From assembly GCF_013373865.1 (NCBI RefSeq), contig NC_050470.1:4696373-4760372 (forward strand): a stretch of 64,000 nt of DNA, read 5' to 3'. Both the position numbers and the translations under genes were made by a program. The notes beneath the pieces were generated by a model that saw only the letters and a program-made list of their open reading frames with translations, was not told the DNA's origin and did no database searches. Shown piece after piece: positions 36,282-48,252 of the stretch. The stretch's first letter is position 1. Every line of letters begins with the position of its first letter. Source of the DNA: Monomorium pharaonis. Taxonomy: Eukaryota > Arthropoda > Insecta > Hymenoptera > Formicidae.

Positions 36282-39200
36282 GGTGAGAGAGCGAGAGACG
36301 GTGCGGCCCGTATGACGTACGTGTATAACGAGGTGCGCGGGGGAGCGGTGTGGCTCAAGAGTGTACAGAGACGCCGATAACGACATCATTACATACGCAT
36401 AGGCGTGACGACTGATTAGGATCGCCTTTACGTTTCTTATTCGCCATTACTAATCGCGGGTCAACGATGTTGTTCGCCGATCTTCCGCGCACCGTACCGT
36501 ACGAAGGAACGAAAGGACCGATGCGTCGGGACGCTACTAAGATCCCTACAGAGATCTTATGCGAGAAGAAAATATGTCACAAAGCAATGATGGTGATTGA
36601 ATTTAAGTAATTTAGCAATTATTTATATAATTACAATCATACAATTAGAGGATTTATAAAATTAAATTTTAGTAAAATTTTAAAGATTTTTAAATAATAA
36701 TAATTATTATTATATTAATTAGTCTATTAATTATATTATATTTTTTATATAATTATATTGTTATCATTAATTCTATCATTAAACGTTTTGTGTTAAGCAC
36801 CTTGTGATAATTCCTTCAAGCATATGGCAGTATATTTTACGTGTAATATAAAGTCAATCGCTTAGAGAATGCGATTTAGATATTTATTTTCCAATAAATT
36901 TATCCTCGAATTAGAAAAAGCGTAATTAATCATAACTCGTGCATATCCCTCAGTATTTTCTTCCTCTTTCCTTGCCTGCTTTGGATGGAATTTAGATTCG
37001 GTGAAGGGGCACAGGGGCGCAGGGCGCATTAGAAAAGTAATGTGCGCGCGAAGGGGCAGGTAAACCGGCGGGTTAAATATTAAAAGGCGCATGAATAAGC
37101 GCGATAGTGCTCGTATCTTAGCGCTCGGCTGCCACCCGGTGCATACATATTCATGTCTCTTTGCTCTTGCGCTCCGATGGCACCTCGAGCACCTCTTCCG
37201 TCCAGCACCCCTATGTCGCCTTTTGCAACTCCCCTCTTCCGCTACCCACACGTATGTAGTTGTGTACCTATCGCGTACCTAGAAGACGATTGCTGGTCTG
37301 GTTGCCGGCGGCGGATGCTATCCCCGTGAAAACACGTGGAACGCCCCGGAAATTTATGTCGAATTCACGGAAGTATTTTATGCCGTTGAGTCACGTGCGT
37401 CCTGTTTTCTTGGTCTTTCTCTTCTTTTTTTTGTTCATGCGCAGAAACGAGTATCAAAAACTTTTGCAAGAACAATAATTTACAAATGTGTAACAACTGC
37501 ACTGAAAGAGAGAATGATGTTGATGTTCGAAATTTACCCAATTTATAAAATGTACTTTAAAGATATATATATCTCATTGAAATTTTTGTAAAATGCGGTA
37601 TCCTGGTAATATTTTTCCGCCATCAATTTTTTTCTTGAAATCTTGTGGATGTTCAGAAATCTATAATCTGTTAACGCAGATTATCGATTTTCGCGATACT
37701 ATTGCGTCGACATGGACAAAGCAATTTAGATGTTTATCTCGAGGAAATTGGCACAAAAAGCCGCGTAAATAACGGGATTTCACGACACCAAGTCCAAAAA
37801 GAAATGCCACTCGCCTAAATGATTCTTCTTGCCGATACGCATGATCGTGACCGCGGCAACTGTTGTATTAGATCGATAAGATCCACGCGACGACTGGTTA
37901 ATTAAACGAACGTCGAGAAGGTTTCGCATTTGCTTCTAACTGTACACTGTCGCGCTTCACCATATCAATTATAGACGAAGACCGCTAACCAATCTTTCAC
38001 CACCAATTTAAATGCGAGTATGTATACAAACAGGTTCGCGAAGAACGTGAAACCCGATCAATAATCACGTACACATTATCCCCCGTGTTTATTTGGATTT
38101 ATCTAAATGTCGGAGATTTCGCCTGCCGCTACAAGCTTCGCGGTGATCAGGAAGTAAATTCTGATGCTGAAACTGATAATTCTCAGTGAACGTTATTACC
38201 GCTTGATGTTAACGGTGTTTACGCATTTAAACTAAAAAGGTGCATTAAAAAAAATTAACGGTAATACTTCTTCGACAAACTTCAAGTTTCAACTTCAGTA
38301 CTGTCACAGTTCGTTACACATTTGTAGTTTTATTTTATTTTATATGTATGATATTTTGTGTGATTATGTGTGATCTACTTCAAGTACTTCGTATAAAGTA
38401 TTATTAATTCTCTTTATGCGCTATTCTATATATGTATTATTACCCTCGTATACATGTCTTCTCTTTTTGGAAAAATAAAAATTCAATTTATGAGTAAAGA
38501 GTACTTGGAATATATCATATAAAGTGTGCATGCGCGATAATACGTCTATGCGGATTCTTTGTTAAAAGGTCCCCGAGTCCTAAGATACGTTATTAATGCA
38601 TTTTACCATTTCCTTGGGAAATATAAAGTAGTCTTTTAGATAATTCAACAGACCACATGAGAATATAAGTTTTAAAATATAAGAATATAAAGTTTTATTA
38701 GTAAATATTCTTTTTATGAAAGTTTCAATGCTTTTGCGTTTCGCGATTTATTAAATTCAAATCGTATTGGGGGGGGGAGGGAAAAGAGCACTTTTCGAGT
38801 ATTTCATGCAATTTTTAGTCGACTCTGTTTATTGGAGACTGATAACGACTCGTTCGACAAAATGGATTTTACTCAGCCATCATAACATTTATACAGGGAC
38901 CGGATTAACAAACGATAAAAAACGGGTTCATCGGGACAAACCAACGTTTATAAATAAACGCCCACTCTCGTTCGATAGATCCCGGAATATTTGATAGTAT
39001 ATTGGAGTTTCAAACACATGAAACCTGCCTGCTGTATATTTAGCGAAATGTTCGCTCGGCAATAGCGGGGTATTTTTCTGACACATATTTCGCGAGCAAA
39101 TCTTTTAAATGGAATGAAGACGACGCGCTAGATTTTATGACGGCGTAACCGGAATGTTGCTTCACTACCAGGGATAGAAAAGACATCCCGAGAATGAAAA

Positions 39201-41892
39201 TCGTTTCGCGAAGGAATACTCACACCCGTAAAGCGAGAAAATGCCTGACAGCGATTACGTTACTTGCAATTTGTAGCACGAGCTATATTGAAGTTAGCGC
39301 ATAATCTTGGCAAATGTGATACTACATTTCAGAGAGCTTTCAATTATTTCATTAATCTCGCCTTTAGTTTTTTATTTTTGCGCTACAGAACGCTAAGTTA
39401 CAGCCTTGTTAATTTTAACTCTTGTTTAAACAAATTATAGTGTTATTTAATTATTAAAGATACATTTACTTTTATATATCTATGTTAAAGAATGTTATGA
39501 GATATACTGTTTAATTTGTTCAGATCTTATATTTATGAATATAATGGAAATGTAAAATTTTACTGCAATAATCATTTTCGTGAAGTTTATCGTCAGTGAC
39601 GCGATTATTCGCACATCGTTAATTTTTACGCGTGTATATTTAATATCAGCACGCAGAGATGCGTGCGGTCTGTTTAGCAATAACGTTCGTTTCTACTCGC
39701 GTTCTGCGGAAAGTGGGATTACATTATCTTGATACACGGTTTTTCGACGTGCCGTAATTAATACTCAGTGTACTCAGCACGGTGGGTATACATATCACCA
39801 TGTCGCGACGGATATAACGTGCCGTCGTCGTCGTCGTTGGTCTCGTGTGCTCAGCTGCCGGGCTTTCGTGAGGCTTGAAGAGTGTCATGAAACGAATGTA
39901 AAGCTTGCTGAAAAGCTCGATAGCGATAACAACGGAGGGCGAAGCGGAGTGTACCGAATCGCCCCGCACAGATTATACGGCTGCAAAATGAAAACTTTTA
40001 AAAGCTTTTTTTTCATCATTAATTTTATATAACTTAAGAGTACTGATCACGAAAATAACATCCATGTAACACGCAATGAATTTTCGCAAAATGAAAGATG
40101 CAATTTATGGATTTTCAAGCTTATGGAATTTGTCCTCTATGAAACATTGATTCAATTTGTATCACAAAACTACCGCATCACTTTTATCTATACAACGTTA
40201 CAGCATTATGAATTCGATAAAATTGAGATTCGTATTTATTCTATTTTAGATATATAATATAAAAGTCCAAAAAATCCAATAAATATAAAATTAAAAATTT
40301 ATTTCTAAAAAATATTTACAAAAATATTTTTAGAAAAAGCTTTATATTTTGCTTCCTAAAAAAATTGAATAATTAAAAATCAGTAATAAGTAGTCATTTA
40401 ATATATAAACCTATTACAAATACAAACATTTAAATTAATGTTTTTTTCTACAATAAAAAATGATTAAAATAAAAAATCTATATGTGTTTTCATCCATTGA
40501 TATTGATAAGAAATAATCGTCTTATTTGCTCTTGAATTGTTAGAAATTATACATATTTTTTCATAAGTTCTACGAATTATAAGTTTTTCGTTGGCGTATA
40601 AATTTTATCGAGTATTTATGTTTATCTATGTATATTTTGGAAAACACATGCAGCGGTACAAAAACATACGCGCGAGTTTTTCCAGAAAAATACATCATGC
40701 CGCGACATTAAATGAATCGACCTGAACATCGAATGCAAAACTGCAATTAATAATCTGATTCTTGTCACGTGCGTCGCCGAAAAAGATAAAAAGAATAGAA
40801 CAGGAAATTATCAAATCCGCGATGCATTCGCGATTCAGGGAAATGATTGATCGTTGGTGGTGTCGCGCGTCATAGAATGAACTCCGCCGCGCGACGACTA
40901 CGGCACAAAAAAGGACTTGCATGCAAAATTTTCCGGACGAGCGAGTGAGCGAGGGCGATCGCGAAATGCATGTAATTCTCCCGGAATTCCGATTTAAGCG
41001 ACACGTTTTGTCCCGTGAGGGTAAAATTGGCCGACAAACTTTTTTTCGCCGACTCAGCTCGCAACGGAGTGCCTTTTATTGTAATTACAGTTGGCACGGG
41101 ATCGTCATTTGACAAGCAAACATGACAAAGAGATGCATGTATGTACGAAGATTGTAGCCATTTTTATCCGAAAACATAATCCGAGAACATAATCAAATAT
41201 TAATCGCATTTTACTTAAATAGATACTTGCTCAGAAAATCATCTTGGCGATTTCTAATGCAATTTTAATACTTTATATTTTATGTATATACATTATTAAA
41301 GTTTAATAATTCACTTATTTTCTGCAACGCATATTCCTTTCATTGTCCTTTACCGAACTAATAATCGAAAATTTAATTCTAGATAATTATAATACGTAAT
41401 AGAAAAACTGTTGCAATTTAATAATTCGTCAGTCGTTATTTTCATCTGAGAAATTGCATGTAGCGTTATACAAATTACATAAATTGCGTACTATATAAAT
41501 TGCAAAGTGTGCACACGTTTGACGATGGGAAAGTTTGCATAAATATCCATTATTTGCGTTGTAATTACTGAACGATAATTCTCTCGCGCAGTTACTGGAT
41601 AGCGACAAAGTAAATGATCGATTGTTTGTTAATTATAAATTTGTGCATCTCGCGCCGTTGTCCAAAGTGTTCGGGATAAAAATGGCTCGCTAATTGTCCG
41701 CAAAATACCGGGGCGATATCGTACAGGGTTGAACTGAATAAAACTGAAGATCGCGTCCAAATGGGCTGATTGCGTGCGCTTTCAAAGAAAACATATTTCT
41801 GACGATAACAAGAAACAATGTACATACAGCTTGACACTGCCATTATTAACCCTTCGCATTCTCATGCGACCGCGATACTCACTACGCGGAAA
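36279..41892. other. noncoding stretch with several CpG-bearing patches
   Basis: CpG-bearing patches occur at 36280-36580, 36950-37420, 37640-38160, 38800-39330, 39600-40000, 40640-41130 and 41560-41890, separated by AT-rich DNA. Small features are a perfect 8-bp inverted repeat at 37663-37684 (ATAATCTG arm), a G9 run at 38769-38777, a (CGT)n trinucleotide run at 39822-39838, and an imperfect hairpin at 40302-40336. The 129-codon minus frame at 36862-37251 has no recognisable domain. No gene is called. Confidence 0.4.
37640..38160. promoter_or_regulatory. candidate regulatory patch
   Basis: About 500 bases of unique, mid-GC sequence stand between AT-rich blocks. No frame is long. It includes GTTAAC, TTAATTAAA, ATCAATTATAG and TTTATTTGGATTTATC words and the ATAATCTG-TTAACG-CAGATTAT palindrome. 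The texture is that of a conserved noncoding element, but I cannot test conservation from this window. Confidence 0.15.
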
Positions 41893-41927
41893 ATGTATAC
41901 GTATGCGTGTGCGTGCACGCGCGTATG
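41893..41927. repeat. 35-base alternating purine-pyrimidine tract
   Basis: Every base from 41893 to 41927 alternates purine and pyrimidine, with TGCGTGTGCG and GCACGCGCG segments, so it mixes CG, TG and TA steps. This is the best Z-DNA-forming sequence in the window that is not a simple dinucleotide repeat. Confidence 0.75.
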
Positions 41928-42310
41928 GGTCTACTGTTTTTTTTTTACATGAAAATGATAAATCTTGCTACGTATGACAGTATAATGTTTTACCAAGTCT
42001 TTTCATATGCGCGATGTAAAACAAATGTATAAGTACCGATAGCATTGCAATTAGTTTTAATTAGAACTTTCTTGAAAACAAGTACTCTCTCTTGAAAGAC
42101 ACTTTCATACAAGCAGTTTTACGTAAAGTAACTCACATTTTGCATCTTAAATAAAAACTATTTTCTGTGAATTAACAAAGAACATAATACAACAATTAGT
42201 GTCTGTGTCTAAGAAAAATGTCCATAAAATATATTCTTGTGCTATTTTCTTTTTTATTATCTTTGATATTTCAGTATTTAATAATTATTGATATTTATAA
42301 TTTCTCAGAT

Positions 42311-42350
42311 TGTAAATCATACTGTATATCTGTAAATCATACTGTATATT
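42311..42350 (+). repeat. 20-bp tandem duplication
   Basis: Units 42311-42330 and 42331-42350 are identical except for the last base (begin TGTAAATCATACTGTATAT). A recent simple duplication. Confidence 0.9.
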
Positions 42351-44849
42351 TATGAGAAATTTCTATTAAGTTCAGTTCAATTTGTCATCAATGAAATTAA
42401 ATTAAAATAATCATAGATATGTATATATGATTGCATATTAATATTTATATTCAAATTGTAATTTATTGAATATATATTATCACATTTAAACGTGGTTGAG
42501 AAAAATAATTATTCATGCATGTTTCATTATCTTTATATTTGTTAAACATAATATTTGCATAATCATTACCCATTAATCATCATTATTTAAATTTTTTAAA
42601 TTTTGTTTTATTTTCTTTTGTGTGTAACGTTTTTCCAAGAAAGAAAAAAATTCTCCCTAAGAAAATGAATCGTTTATGCGGCAGCTTGGAGAACAGTGCA
42701 AACTGATTGAGACTCTTCAAAGAAATTCAATTCACTTAATGGTGAGAAAAAGAAAACTATCCATAGAAAGGAAAATTCTTAATCTGCAACTAAAATCCTT
42801 TCCCAAATCAATATTCGATCGATCATCCTGAATACGTTTTCGAGCAATTGATACTTTTGTAAAAAGTAGAATAGTAAATGTACATAATCTCAAATATTAG
42901 TCAACGCAAAAAATAGACTCCCCCCCCCATACACACATACGCGCGCACACATTTTTTCTTCTTAATTAAAAAATATACATAACTGTTTTAACTCAAAATG
43001 TAATTTTAATATATTAATGTAATAAAATAAAATTTTACATTTCTCTATTATATTGTTAAGTAAAAATTATAGATTGTAAGATAATAAATTTGAAAGAAAT
43101 AGTATAATAAAATGTTTTATTAATTCATGATTTAACTCGCAAATCTAAATATCTCTTTCATTCTTTCTCTTTCTCTCTCAAAGAAAAAATCTACAGTAAT
43201 AAAATTAATAGGAATATTTTATGGATCGTTGTATCTCTCGGTACAAGTCGCCACACTTTTTCTTTCTATGTTTTTCTCACAGATTCGCAATTTAAGTAGC
43301 AACCGCATCGTTTAGCTCGACGCTGGGCGCGTCTTTATCCTTCCGGAAGTTCAAAGAAAACGCCGTAAATAGTGGATTGCGGGGGACCATAACAAACTCG
43401 AATGGTACATTTCGCATTTATCAAAGAGCCCTCGTTCTCCCGCCTTCGCATTACCAAGCTTAGAGGCGCCCGAGACGCTTCTTGTAATCCGTCGTTTCCT
43501 ACGCCATCCCCGCCCTTTTAACTGTACCCCCCTTGTGTCCCCTCGACTTCTGTATAGCCGTCCCTACTAACCGTTCTCGCAGGATAATGCCAAGAGAGAA
43601 AGACTTCAAACGGAATACTATACTTCCGTATAAATAACAATCTCTGGAGCTATATTGATTTTGGACAAACGAAATATATCGGCAAAAAGTATCGAGATTT
43701 GTCTATCAGAAAAATACGAAACGTTCTAAAGAAGGCATTCGATAGAAAGGTTATAACTTTGAGAGAAAAAAGTCGGAGGAGAAACTAATTTGAATGAGTC
43801 TCACACATTAATTATGAAAAAAATTATTGTGTTCACAATACCGCGTTTTACCTCATAATCTTGAATCACATTAAATACGAATTTGCTGATAGAGTTAAAG
43901 GTTTAAAAAACATCCTGTATATTTTTGCGGAAGATGGGCTTCCAGAAGTTCTCTTCGAGATGCGGAAGAACATATAGCGCGCAAATGCGACGAGCGTGTT
44001 AGGAAATTGTATGAGAACTTTTGCACTATCGCGACTAAATAAATAGAGCGTGAGTGAAATATTGGCACGAAGTGAAAGAAGCGCGTATGTCGATTGGCGT
44101 CGACTTCAATTGTTGCAGGGCACAACAGAAGTACCAAAAAAATACTACGCGAGTCAATCGAATACAAATTCGTTCTAGAATCTGAGTAATGCATAATATT
44201 CGAAATTCTTAAATATATATTACTTATGTGTAAAATGCATTAACAAAGAAATAACAAAAAAAAAAAAAAGAAACTTTGATATTTGTAATGCTCGACGAAA
44301 ACTACTGCTTTTCAAAATAAGTAATTACATATATTAAAATAAAATGTATTTGAGTATAACATATTAAAAAAAGATTTGGCGAACAAAATAATCGTGAAAA
44401 CATAAATTTAATGAATATTGGAAACAAAATTCTTTTCACATATTTTTGCCGAATAAAAAGTAATAGATACAACAAGGATACATCATATTCTACGATACGA
44501 CCAACTGAATATTAAAATTTTTTTGTCATCTCCTTGTTAATGCATTCTACCCATCGATCAATGATCCGCGTATCTTTCCGCGTAGCGGTGTCCCGACGAC
44601 GCCAGGCGTTGTGCGAACGTTTCTGTGCGAACCTGCACCTGTTTCACGGCGTATATTCCTTAAGACTGTATACATCGACACGATACCCGTCTGGTCTCGC
44701 GCAAAACTCTGAATCATCGGCGGCCGTTGGCCATTTTTCAAAGTTGCCTGTGCCGCGTTGCATTAATAACCAGCGGCTTCGTGCCGTGCGCGAGCGGCGA
44801 TAACAATGAGAACAAAGAAGTCGAAGGGGTGGATTTCAATCTGTACAAC

Positions 44850-44871
44850 ACGGGGGCTACCAAGCCCCTGT
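44850..44871. repeat. GGGGCT-ACCA-AGCCCC hairpin
   Basis: A 6-bp GC stem with a 4-base ACCA loop at 44853-44868 extends on RNA by a G-U, a C-G and an A-U pair to nine pairs. It lies in a CpG-bearing patch. A terminator role has no meaning here, so it is listed only as a strong small stem. Confidence 0.5.
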
Positions 44872-45252
44872 TGATCGTGGTCTTAGGTAGCTACTCGATA
44901 ATATCCTCAGCCATTAGGGGCCCGGCGATATACGGCCCTTTGAATTCTTGAGGTATAATTGTCACCCGAAACGCATTCCCGTTACTATGATACGTATGTG
45001 ACGTAATTATTCTGTTGTTGGATATTAATTTAAACAATATTGTTACAATTATTGTAATCTTATGGGTAATCGTAAATTATATATTAATTGTAATAAGAAC
45101 GTTTATTGTTAAAAATTTAGAATAGTCAATTAATTAATTATCTTAAATATTAAGGGCATTGTTATCAGAATTTAAAATAAATAACAGTATTAATATGACT
45201 AATTAACTGGTCAATATTAATTTATAAATTTCTATAGGATTCTACATATATG

Positions 45253-45277
45253 ATTCTTGTTTAAACAAAACAAGAAT
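45253..45277. repeat. perfect 10-bp hairpin
   Basis: ATTCTTGTTT at 45253-45262 and AAACAAGAAT at 45268-45277 are exact reverse complements around a 5-base loop. Confidence 0.75.
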
Positions 45278-45351
45278 AAATATTATGCAACTGTCTTCAT
45301 AATATCGGTTATAAAAAATATTTCTTTTTTTATTTACTAGAACACAACAAT

Positions 45352-45370
45352 GCGCGCGCTTCGCGCGCGC
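45352..45370. repeat. GCGCGCGC-TTC-GCGCGCGC hairpin
   Basis: A perfect 8-bp all-GC stem with a 3-base loop sits in AT-rich DNA 130 bases before the assembly gap. It is self-complementary and alternating, so it is both a cruciform and a Z-DNA candidate. It is the kind of sequence that can stall polymerases. Confidence 0.8.
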
Positions 45371-45500
45371 CACTTAGCATTTTTATATTGAACATTGCAC
45401 TTTTTTTTCTTCTGTAATATTACTCTCACATACTTTATCATATTTAATGCCCTTCTCTATCTCACGCTCCTTCTCCCCCTCTCTAAATTACTAATTATAT

Positions 45501-46000
45501 NNNNNNNNNNNNNNNNNNNNNNNNNNNNNNNNNNNNNNNNNNNNNNNNNNNNNNNNNNNNNNNNNNNNNNNNNNNNNNNNNNNNNNNNNNNNNNNNNNNN
45601 NNNNNNNNNNNNNNNNNNNNNNNNNNNNNNNNNNNNNNNNNNNNNNNNNNNNNNNNNNNNNNNNNNNNNNNNNNNNNNNNNNNNNNNNNNNNNNNNNNNN
45701 NNNNNNNNNNNNNNNNNNNNNNNNNNNNNNNNNNNNNNNNNNNNNNNNNNNNNNNNNNNNNNNNNNNNNNNNNNNNNNNNNNNNNNNNNNNNNNNNNNNN
45801 NNNNNNNNNNNNNNNNNNNNNNNNNNNNNNNNNNNNNNNNNNNNNNNNNNNNNNNNNNNNNNNNNNNNNNNNNNNNNNNNNNNNNNNNNNNNNNNNNNNN
45901 NNNNNNNNNNNNNNNNNNNNNNNNNNNNNNNNNNNNNNNNNNNNNNNNNNNNNNNNNNNNNNNNNNNNNNNNNNNNNNNNNNNNNNNNNNNNNNNNNNNN
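45501..46000. other. assembly gap of 500 N
   Basis: Exactly 500 undetermined bases. The round number may be an estimate or a placeholder. The apparent 216-codon frame at 45395-46045 exists only because N positions are read as open and has no meaning. The sequence just before the gap is CT-rich and AT-rich. Confidence 0.99.
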
Positions 46001-46456
46001 ACTTTGATTATACTTTACATTTGTTTAACAGCGAAAAAGATATAGTATTTTAAGTCTCATAATGCTTTTAAATTTCAAAACTAAAGAGATGCATTTATAA
46101 ACGTAAAGTATAGAAGTCTAAAAATGTATTAATTCTATAGATGATCTATAGATACGAAACTATGATTTATTTTACGAATTTGAAATTACAGTAATATAAA
46201 ACGATGGCAGTATTCACCATAGTTTTTTATTACTTAGAACATCTTTAATATTACTCAACCGTTCGGCTTACTCATCTATCTCTCGGACAGGATTTCAGAT
46301 CTCGCTGTCAGTTTACCCATCTGTTGCTAAGATGGATGTTACAGACGTCTATATTGAGGTCAAACAAACCATAACAGTATCGTTTATCCACCATGGTATT
46401 TATTTCTATTGCCCAATAAAATTAATATACCATTATCATTTTCTATTATTTTTTTA
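46001..46456. other. AT-rich sequence, nothing recognised
   Basis: Unique AT-rich sequence after the gap with no frame, repeat or RNA feature that I can support. Confidence 0.5.
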
Positions 46457-46530
46457 GGTATGTATGTAGGTATGTATATATGTAGGTGTGTATGTAGATA
46501 CGTATGTATGTGTGTAAGTATGTAGGTATA
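46457..46530. repeat. imperfect (GTAT)n microsatellite
   Basis: About 74 bases of GTAT and GTAG units with scattered variants. Confidence 0.9.
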
Positions 46531-46701
46531 GTTAATAGATTAATAATATGTATAATAGATTAATTAATACGTATAATCAGAAAATAATTTTATATATTTT
46601 TTTTTTCGAAAAATATAAAAAATATATTATTATAATCAAAAATTGTGATATATATAAAAATTTGTTTTTTAAAATGCTAAAAATGCAAAAAAAAAGTTGA
46701 A

Positions 46702-46798
46702 TGCCAACATTACACGGTGTTCCTAAGCGGTCACCTATCCAAGCACTAACCATGCTCGACGTTGCTTAACTTCAGTGATCGGTCAAGAACTGGTGTTT
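46702..46798 (-). pseudogene. 5S rRNA-derived copy, 5' truncated
   Basis: Read on the minus strand, this segment follows metazoan 5S rRNA from about nucleotide 23 to the 3' end. Recognisable blocks in order are ACACC near the start, CCGATCAC, GAAGTTAAGCAACGTCG (the 5S A-box region), GGTTAGT, CTTGGATAGGTGACCGC (the C-box region), GGAACACCG and a terminal GTTGGC. The first 20-odd bases, which pair with the 3' end to form helix I, are missing or unrecognisable. Several positions look like CpG decay (for example GAGCATGG where GGGCGCGG is usual). A run of T (CTTTTTTTTT) follows the 3' end on the minus strand, as expected of a polymerase III terminator. Without helix I it cannot make normal 5S rRNA, so I call it a pseudogene or retroposed fragment. 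A 5S-headed SINE (SINE3 type) is an alternative, but here the 5' part is lost and the 3' end is intact. Confidence 0.85.
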
Positions 46799-48179
46799 AT
46801 TTTGTTTATAAATAATTGTTTCTCCATCATACAGTACTTATACAAAACTAAGCCAATAAAGAAGCTTATCAGTGAATACATTGGTAAAGGAATCGCTGTA
46901 GGCTCAAAAAATAACTCTCAGGAACTTAAGATTAGCAGTGTTATAATATAGCTTATGGCAATTACATTATAAGTGTTTTAACATAAAAAATTATATAATT
47001 GCATGGAACAATTTCATAATATTAGTGCTAGCGTATGTGTAAGAGATAACCGGATAAAAAAAATATAAGAAAAAATTCGGTATCGATTGGATGGTTTTAG
47101 AGTGTTACGTATAAAATAAATTTAGAGTGTTATGTACAAAATAAATTATTAAAAAGGAAAAAACTTAACAGCTAACAGCTTAAAGCACATTTTAAAGATT
47201 TGCTACATCCAATATTAATGTTAAGTAGGGGTACACAAAAAAATTACTCTTAAATTGAAATTCATGTTTTTAAATTAACGCGATCATTGTTTTATATATA
47301 AGCAATAATATATAATCTTTTTAGAAGAATTTGAAAATCTTAAATTTTAAAACATTATAATCTTATTTCAATACTATAAGTATTATTTTATGAATATAAT
47401 ATAATTGTTTTAATAATTTTATTCTAAGAAAATTATAATCTTCGATTTGAACATGTAGTATTTTCTATTCAACATTTTTCTCTTTCCATTAAAAAAAAAA
47501 TTATTCTTAAATAACAAGAATATCATTTCCTTGGTTAAACTATATAAAATTTTAAAATAAATCTTTATTTAAGTAAATCTTTTTGATTTAATGCAATATA
47601 ATCTCATTTCAAGATTTCCATTTTGTAACTAAAAATATTGTCAAAACAACAATATTTCTTTTTTCTGTGTAGCTACGTAGCCAAGTAGGGATCTTGTGTG
47701 TAGTTTTAGTATACTAGTAGAGGGAGAGATGTTTCGTATCTCGGACTCGTACCGTTTTTGACTCGGGTTTTTTTTTTTTTAATTATTTCTAATAGTACAA
47801 TATATAATGTAATTTCGAATTTTTAGTACTAATTATCGCTGATAGGGGGTTATAGAAAGAAAAGCGTTTTTAATAAACTATCTATTCATCGTCGCTTAGC
47901 TCAATTTCATTTCTGTTTATTGGGTGAGGAGAACTGGTGCTTTCAACGTAGTGTGAATGTTGAGAAACATCAAACTCTACCTCATTCTACTTTATAGCAG
48001 TAAAAAGACGACAAAATGTGTTATATATTATACTTTATCTTAACATAGTTTAACATAAAATATAAAATATTTTGTAATCTATTAATTTTTCAATAAGTGT
48101 ACTTTTATATATATAATAATATAATTGGAGGAATCATATTATGTAAAGAAATCATATAATTTCATTAAATTACGGATGT
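46799..48179. other. AT-rich stretch with low CpG, no gene recognised
   Basis: The sequence has fewer CpG sites than the patches elsewhere. It contains a 25-bp tandem duplication (47096-47145), a palindrome GCTACGTAGC near 47671, and a T13 run near 47769. An ATAACCGGATA word at 47047-47057 recurs in the ACCGGATA array at 48229. The texture suggests old transposon debris, but I recognise no family. Confidence 0.4.
47096..47145 (+). repeat. 25-bp tandem duplication
   Basis: Units 47096-47120 and 47121-47145 (begin TTTAGAGTGTTA) differ at two positions, both transitions. Confidence 0.9.
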
Positions 48180-48252
48180 GCCGGATAGTGAATTTACTGA
48201 ATAACTGGCTAATCCGGCATTCATTGTTACCGGATAACCGGATAACCGGATA
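48180..48252 (+). repeat. (ACCGGATA)3 array with flanking GCCGGAT inverted repeat
   Basis: Three exact copies of the octamer ACCGGATA occupy 48229-48252. Just upstream, GCCGGAT (48180-48186) and ATCCGGC (48212-48218) form a perfect 7-bp inverted repeat. The same ATAACCGGATA word appears 1.2 kb upstream at 47047-47057. Repeats of this kind can be subterminal repeats of DNA transposons, but there is no transposase nearby and the assignment is speculative. Confidence 0.6.

Larger units (their letters stand above)
41928..45500. other. noncoding stretch up to the assembly gap
   Basis: AT-rich to about 43240, with a tandem duplication at 42311-42350 and a C9 run joined to a 25-base alternating CA/CG tract at 42920-42952. 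A CpG-bearing patch lies at 43240-43620 and another at 44520-44990. The second patch has a 74-codon frame (44727-44951) without recognisable domain and a compact GC hairpin at 44850-44871. The last 500 bases before the gap are AT-rich with two perfect hairpins (45253-45277 and 45352-45370). Confidence 0.4.

Noticed and set aside
36862..37251. 129-codon minus-strand frame
   Set aside because: No domain, opposing plus-strand frames in the same patch, and the C-terminal third runs into AT-rich DNA with no change in character expected of an exon end.
42311..42350. 20-bp tandem duplication as a possible regulatory repeat
   Set aside because: Two copies of an AT-rich unit are adequately explained by slippage; kept only as a repeat feature.
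45395..46045. 216-codon plus-strand frame
   Set aside because: It consists almost entirely of the 500 N assembly gap read as unknown residues.
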